Source of the DNA: Utricularia gibba
Taxonomy: Eukaryota; Streptophyta; Magnoliopsida; Lamiales; Lentibulariaceae
NCBI GenBank assembly: GCA_002189035.1
Contig: NEEC01000017.1
Span: forward strand, 1,426,001 to 1,490,000
DNA: 64,000 nucleotides
Direction: 5' to 3'
Below the pieces are notes generated by a model, which saw only the letters and a list, made by a program, of their open reading frames with translations, did not search any database and was not told the DNA's origin. Every line of letters begins with the position of its first letter. Position 1 is the stretch's first letter. The position numbers were made by a program, and so were the translations under genes. This document shows, in pieces, positions 61,247-64,000 of the stretch.

Positions 61247-62556
61247 CACGATTTAGAATCTACGAGAATGGATAGTAAGCGTAAGTTACCAATCCGACAA
61301 GGAATCAAATCTACAACGCAAACAAAAAAAGCTAAAAAGCAAGATTCTTAGCGCCGGAAGACGAACTACCTACAAAATTTAACGAATCTTAAACCTCAAA
61401 ACGATAATATATTCTCTTACACTCACGACGGTACAGATCTATTCGGAATCAACAAAATTAAGCAAAAAAAACACAAAACATAGTCACTTCAGAATCACAG
61501 CCAGAAACTCGTTCGAAATCTAACCAGCTCCTCCAACTCCAGCACATAAAAATATTCAATAAAAATCAAGATTTAGCGTTAGATTCAGATCTCGCGTACA
61601 GTTGAGTGATTGTACGGTGGACGCAGCCGCCGCGAGAGAGATCCCTTGGAGCTGAGACAGAGTGCAGAACCTCGATTGTGAGGGACTCGGAACCTATATC
61701 CTCCCCGAGACGCGTAGCACGGAAAAATTAAAATCAGACAGCGAAATGAAATGCAAAATTCAGAAAGCGCAATTATTAGTGCATTTATGTACTCTGTTCA
61801 TTTCAAAATACCAAATTCAAATTTAATTTCAGTATTTACTCCTGCCTCCCTCCAATATGGTTGCATAATAAATACTTTTAATCCAACTTGGTGACAATTC
61901 ATACGCCCCTAAATTCTTCCAATTTTTTTTTCTATTTTTTCATATTATTTTATTAATTCCTAAATATTTTTTTTTCTAAAAGGTAATTGCAATCGATGGT
62001 TTTAGAATCAGGGAATGATTTGAGGATTACTAAAGTCAATTTATTGCATAAAATTGACTATATATTTCAAATATGTATTTGATTCTTTTTTTTATTAAAA
62101 TTGATTTTTGAGAATTACTTTACTTCTGTGAAAAAACATGAATATATGGCTTTTCATAGAGTTATTTTTTAAGAATTGATTTTGAGAAATAAATTTAGTA
62201 TTATACCCATTTGATAAATATTGATATTACATAATATGCTTTATTTAAATAAATTTACAAAATATTACTATAAATAAATAAATATATATATATATATTCT
62301 TATTTTTTTCATTTCAAACATTAATGAATTTTATAATAATAATTTTTAAAAAACAATTCCAAACATATAGTGATTTTTATAAAAAAAAAATCTCCGTAAC
62401 AAGGACAAAGATGTCATTTAAACTCAATTGCTATCCTTAATCGCAAATGACTATTTTGACCTTTTCTGTTTTCCTTGAGTTTTTGTTCAGGAAGACTGGT
62501 GGTCGAGCACACGGCACGAACTCCGGACCCGCTTCTGGTTGTACGCAACTTGCCCC
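61247..62556. other. Actin leader/promoter and ABC1K3 upstream region
   Basis: Actin leader and probable leader intron to about 61700, then AT-rich DNA with a TA microsatellite (62280-62298). No gene is seen. Confidence 0.5.
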
Positions 62557-64000
62557 ATGGCCACCGCCGTTCTACCGGTTTGTTGTTACGCCGGCGGCGC
62601 AGTTTCCGTTCGGCGGAAGGGAAACCATCGCACGCGTGCAGTTCTCGTTCAGGCGACACCGCGTCCCGCATCCGAACCCGAAAGCGGCGATGATAAAGTC
62701 AGCGCACTGCGAGTCAGGGAATCCGTATCCACCGCGACGCTGCCGTTCAGAGAGCGGGTGGAGGATATGCAGGCCGAAGCTAAGGCGATGGCACGCGCTA
62801 GAGATGCTTCTGTGTACTCCCCAGAGCTTCTGTATACCAAGTACACGGCTCAGCCGTTGAGAGTCGTCCGCCGAGCGTTGGAAATTTTTTTTGGGCTGGG
62901 TTCTTTCGCATTCTTTCTTTGGCTTGATCAAGTGAAGGCCGAGGTTGATCAGAATCAAAGGCTTAGGGCAATTCAGCTCAGGGAAACTTTCACTAGATTG
63001 GGACCGACTTTTGTCAAGATTGGACAGGGGTTGTCTACCAGACCGGATTTATGCCCCCCACTTTACCTCGAGGAGCTTTCTCAGTTGCAGGTGCCACAAT
63101 TTAAAAAAAAAAAAGAAGAAGAATTACTTATGAAGCAGAGTTATGTAGGCTGTTCATTTTGCATCTGCATAAAAAATCACCCAATTATGATATGTAGTTG
63201 CATCTGTTCATGGTGGTCTTTTGTACTTTAGCTATCTAATGTACGTTCACTCATTCTGGATATTAAACTGACTTTCTTTGTTTCGTTGCTTTTAGGATGC
63301 TTTACCAACATTTCCAGATGCGGAAGCATTTGCATGCATTGAGAGGGAGCTGGGGTATCCGATTGAGTCTATTTTTTCATCTATATCTTCTTCTCCAATT
63401 GCTGCTGCTAGCTTAGGCCAAGTTTACAAAGCTCAGTTAAAGTACTCTGGGAAGTTTGTTGCCGTAAAGGTGCAAAGACCTGCCATCGAAGATGCTATTG
63501 GTGTGGACTTCTATCTTATGAGAGGTCTTGGATTTCTCATCAATAAATATGTTGACATCATTACAACCGATGTTGTTTCACTCATTGATGAATTTGCACG
63601 AAGAGTGTTTCAGGAGCTTAATTATGTACAAGTAAGTAAAATCATGTCTATTATTTTGTGCATGCAGTGGTTCAAATTGCTGTTTTGAGAACCTGTTGAA
63701 TAGGTTTCATGAACTAAAAAAGCCTGTGGTTGTGAATGATAATGTTGTTAGGCTTGTGCAGGAGGGACAGAATGCTAGGAGGTTTAAAAAATTGTATGCA
63801 GACAAAGAAGATGTAATCGTTCCAGATATTTTCTGGGACTATACAAGCGGAAAGGTGCTGACTATGGAGTGGATTGAAGGAACTAAGTTAAATGAGCAAG
63901 AGGCCATTGAGAGGCAAGGGCTCAAAGTTCTGGATTTGGTGACCATTGGCATACAATGCAGTCTCAGACAGCTTCTGGAGTACGGATATTTTCATGCAGA
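62557..64000 (+). CDS. ABC1K3: ABC1-like (ABC1K3-type) plastid atypical kinase, 5' part
   Basis: Three exons are visible: 62557-63090, 63296-63631 and 63762 to the window end, where the gene is cut. The N-terminus MATAVLPVCCYAGG is a likely chloroplast transit peptide. It continues ERVEDMQAEAKAMARARDASVYSPELL, which is characteristic of ABC1K3 of plastoglobules, then the ABC1 core: FTRLGPTFVKIGQGLSTRPD (the KxGQ signature), IAAASLGQVYKAQL (Ala-rich loop in place of a normal P-loop), FVAVKVQRP, and DEFARRVFQELNYVQEG. ABC1K proteins regulate tocopherol, plastoquinone and carotenoid metabolism. The frame is intact as far as seen. The catalytic loop and HADPHPGN region lie just past the window. 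Confidence 0.92.

Overview
This is a gene-dense stretch of a flowering-plant nuclear genome. The evidence is GT-AG introns that are AT-rich, a chloroplast-targeted ATP synthase gamma subunit, a class I KNOX homeobox gene, plant-type COP1 and SEUSS genes, a MIR171 hairpin and a canonical plant actin gene. Protein similarities and gene structures look core-eudicot; I cannot name a genus. No transposon bodies, rRNA, tRNA or CRISPR arrays were recognised.

Layout, left to right. 1-13 kb holds the 3' end of a USP39-type splicing protein (+), a DUF506 gene (+), COP1 (+, 13 exons) and the PPi-dependent phosphofructokinase beta subunit (+, 16 exons). 13-24 kb holds an STM-like KNOX gene (+), a STRUBBELIG-family LRR receptor kinase (-, 16 exons), a small GARP/MYB-like factor ending in an EAR-type motif (-) and an NHL/LEA2 protein (-). 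24-33 kb holds a GA2ox8-type gibberellin 2-oxidase (+), intronless ATPC1 (+), MIR171 (-) and a DUF1218 membrane protein (-). 35-47 kb holds an ENT nucleoside transporter (+), an unidentified two-exon gene (-) diverging by 141 bp from a PP2C (+), a RABC/Rab18 GTPase (-) and SEUSS (-). 49-64 kb holds an At3g21470-type PPR gene (-), a CCCH zinc-finger protein (-), a MINDY deubiquitinase (+), actin (-) and the 5' part of an ABC1K3-type kinase (+, cut by the window end).

I rebuilt gene models exon by exon and checked reading-frame arithmetic. Twelve complete multi-exon models close exactly. Five genes (receptor kinase, GA2ox, DUF1218, PPR, CCCH) close only if single bases are restored: about ten one-base losses, nearly all in C/G homopolymer runs. 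All go the same way, so I read them as assembly or consensus errors rather than pseudogenes, but they would break automated annotation.

There is no operon-like organisation. Several genes belong to connected developmental circuits (KNOX/gibberellin, miR171/GRAS, SEUSS, COP1), but their proximity is most simply chance. The most informative non-coding find is the MIR171 hairpin, which the protein-coding reading frames hide. Nothing here convincingly amounts to a wholly new biological system.
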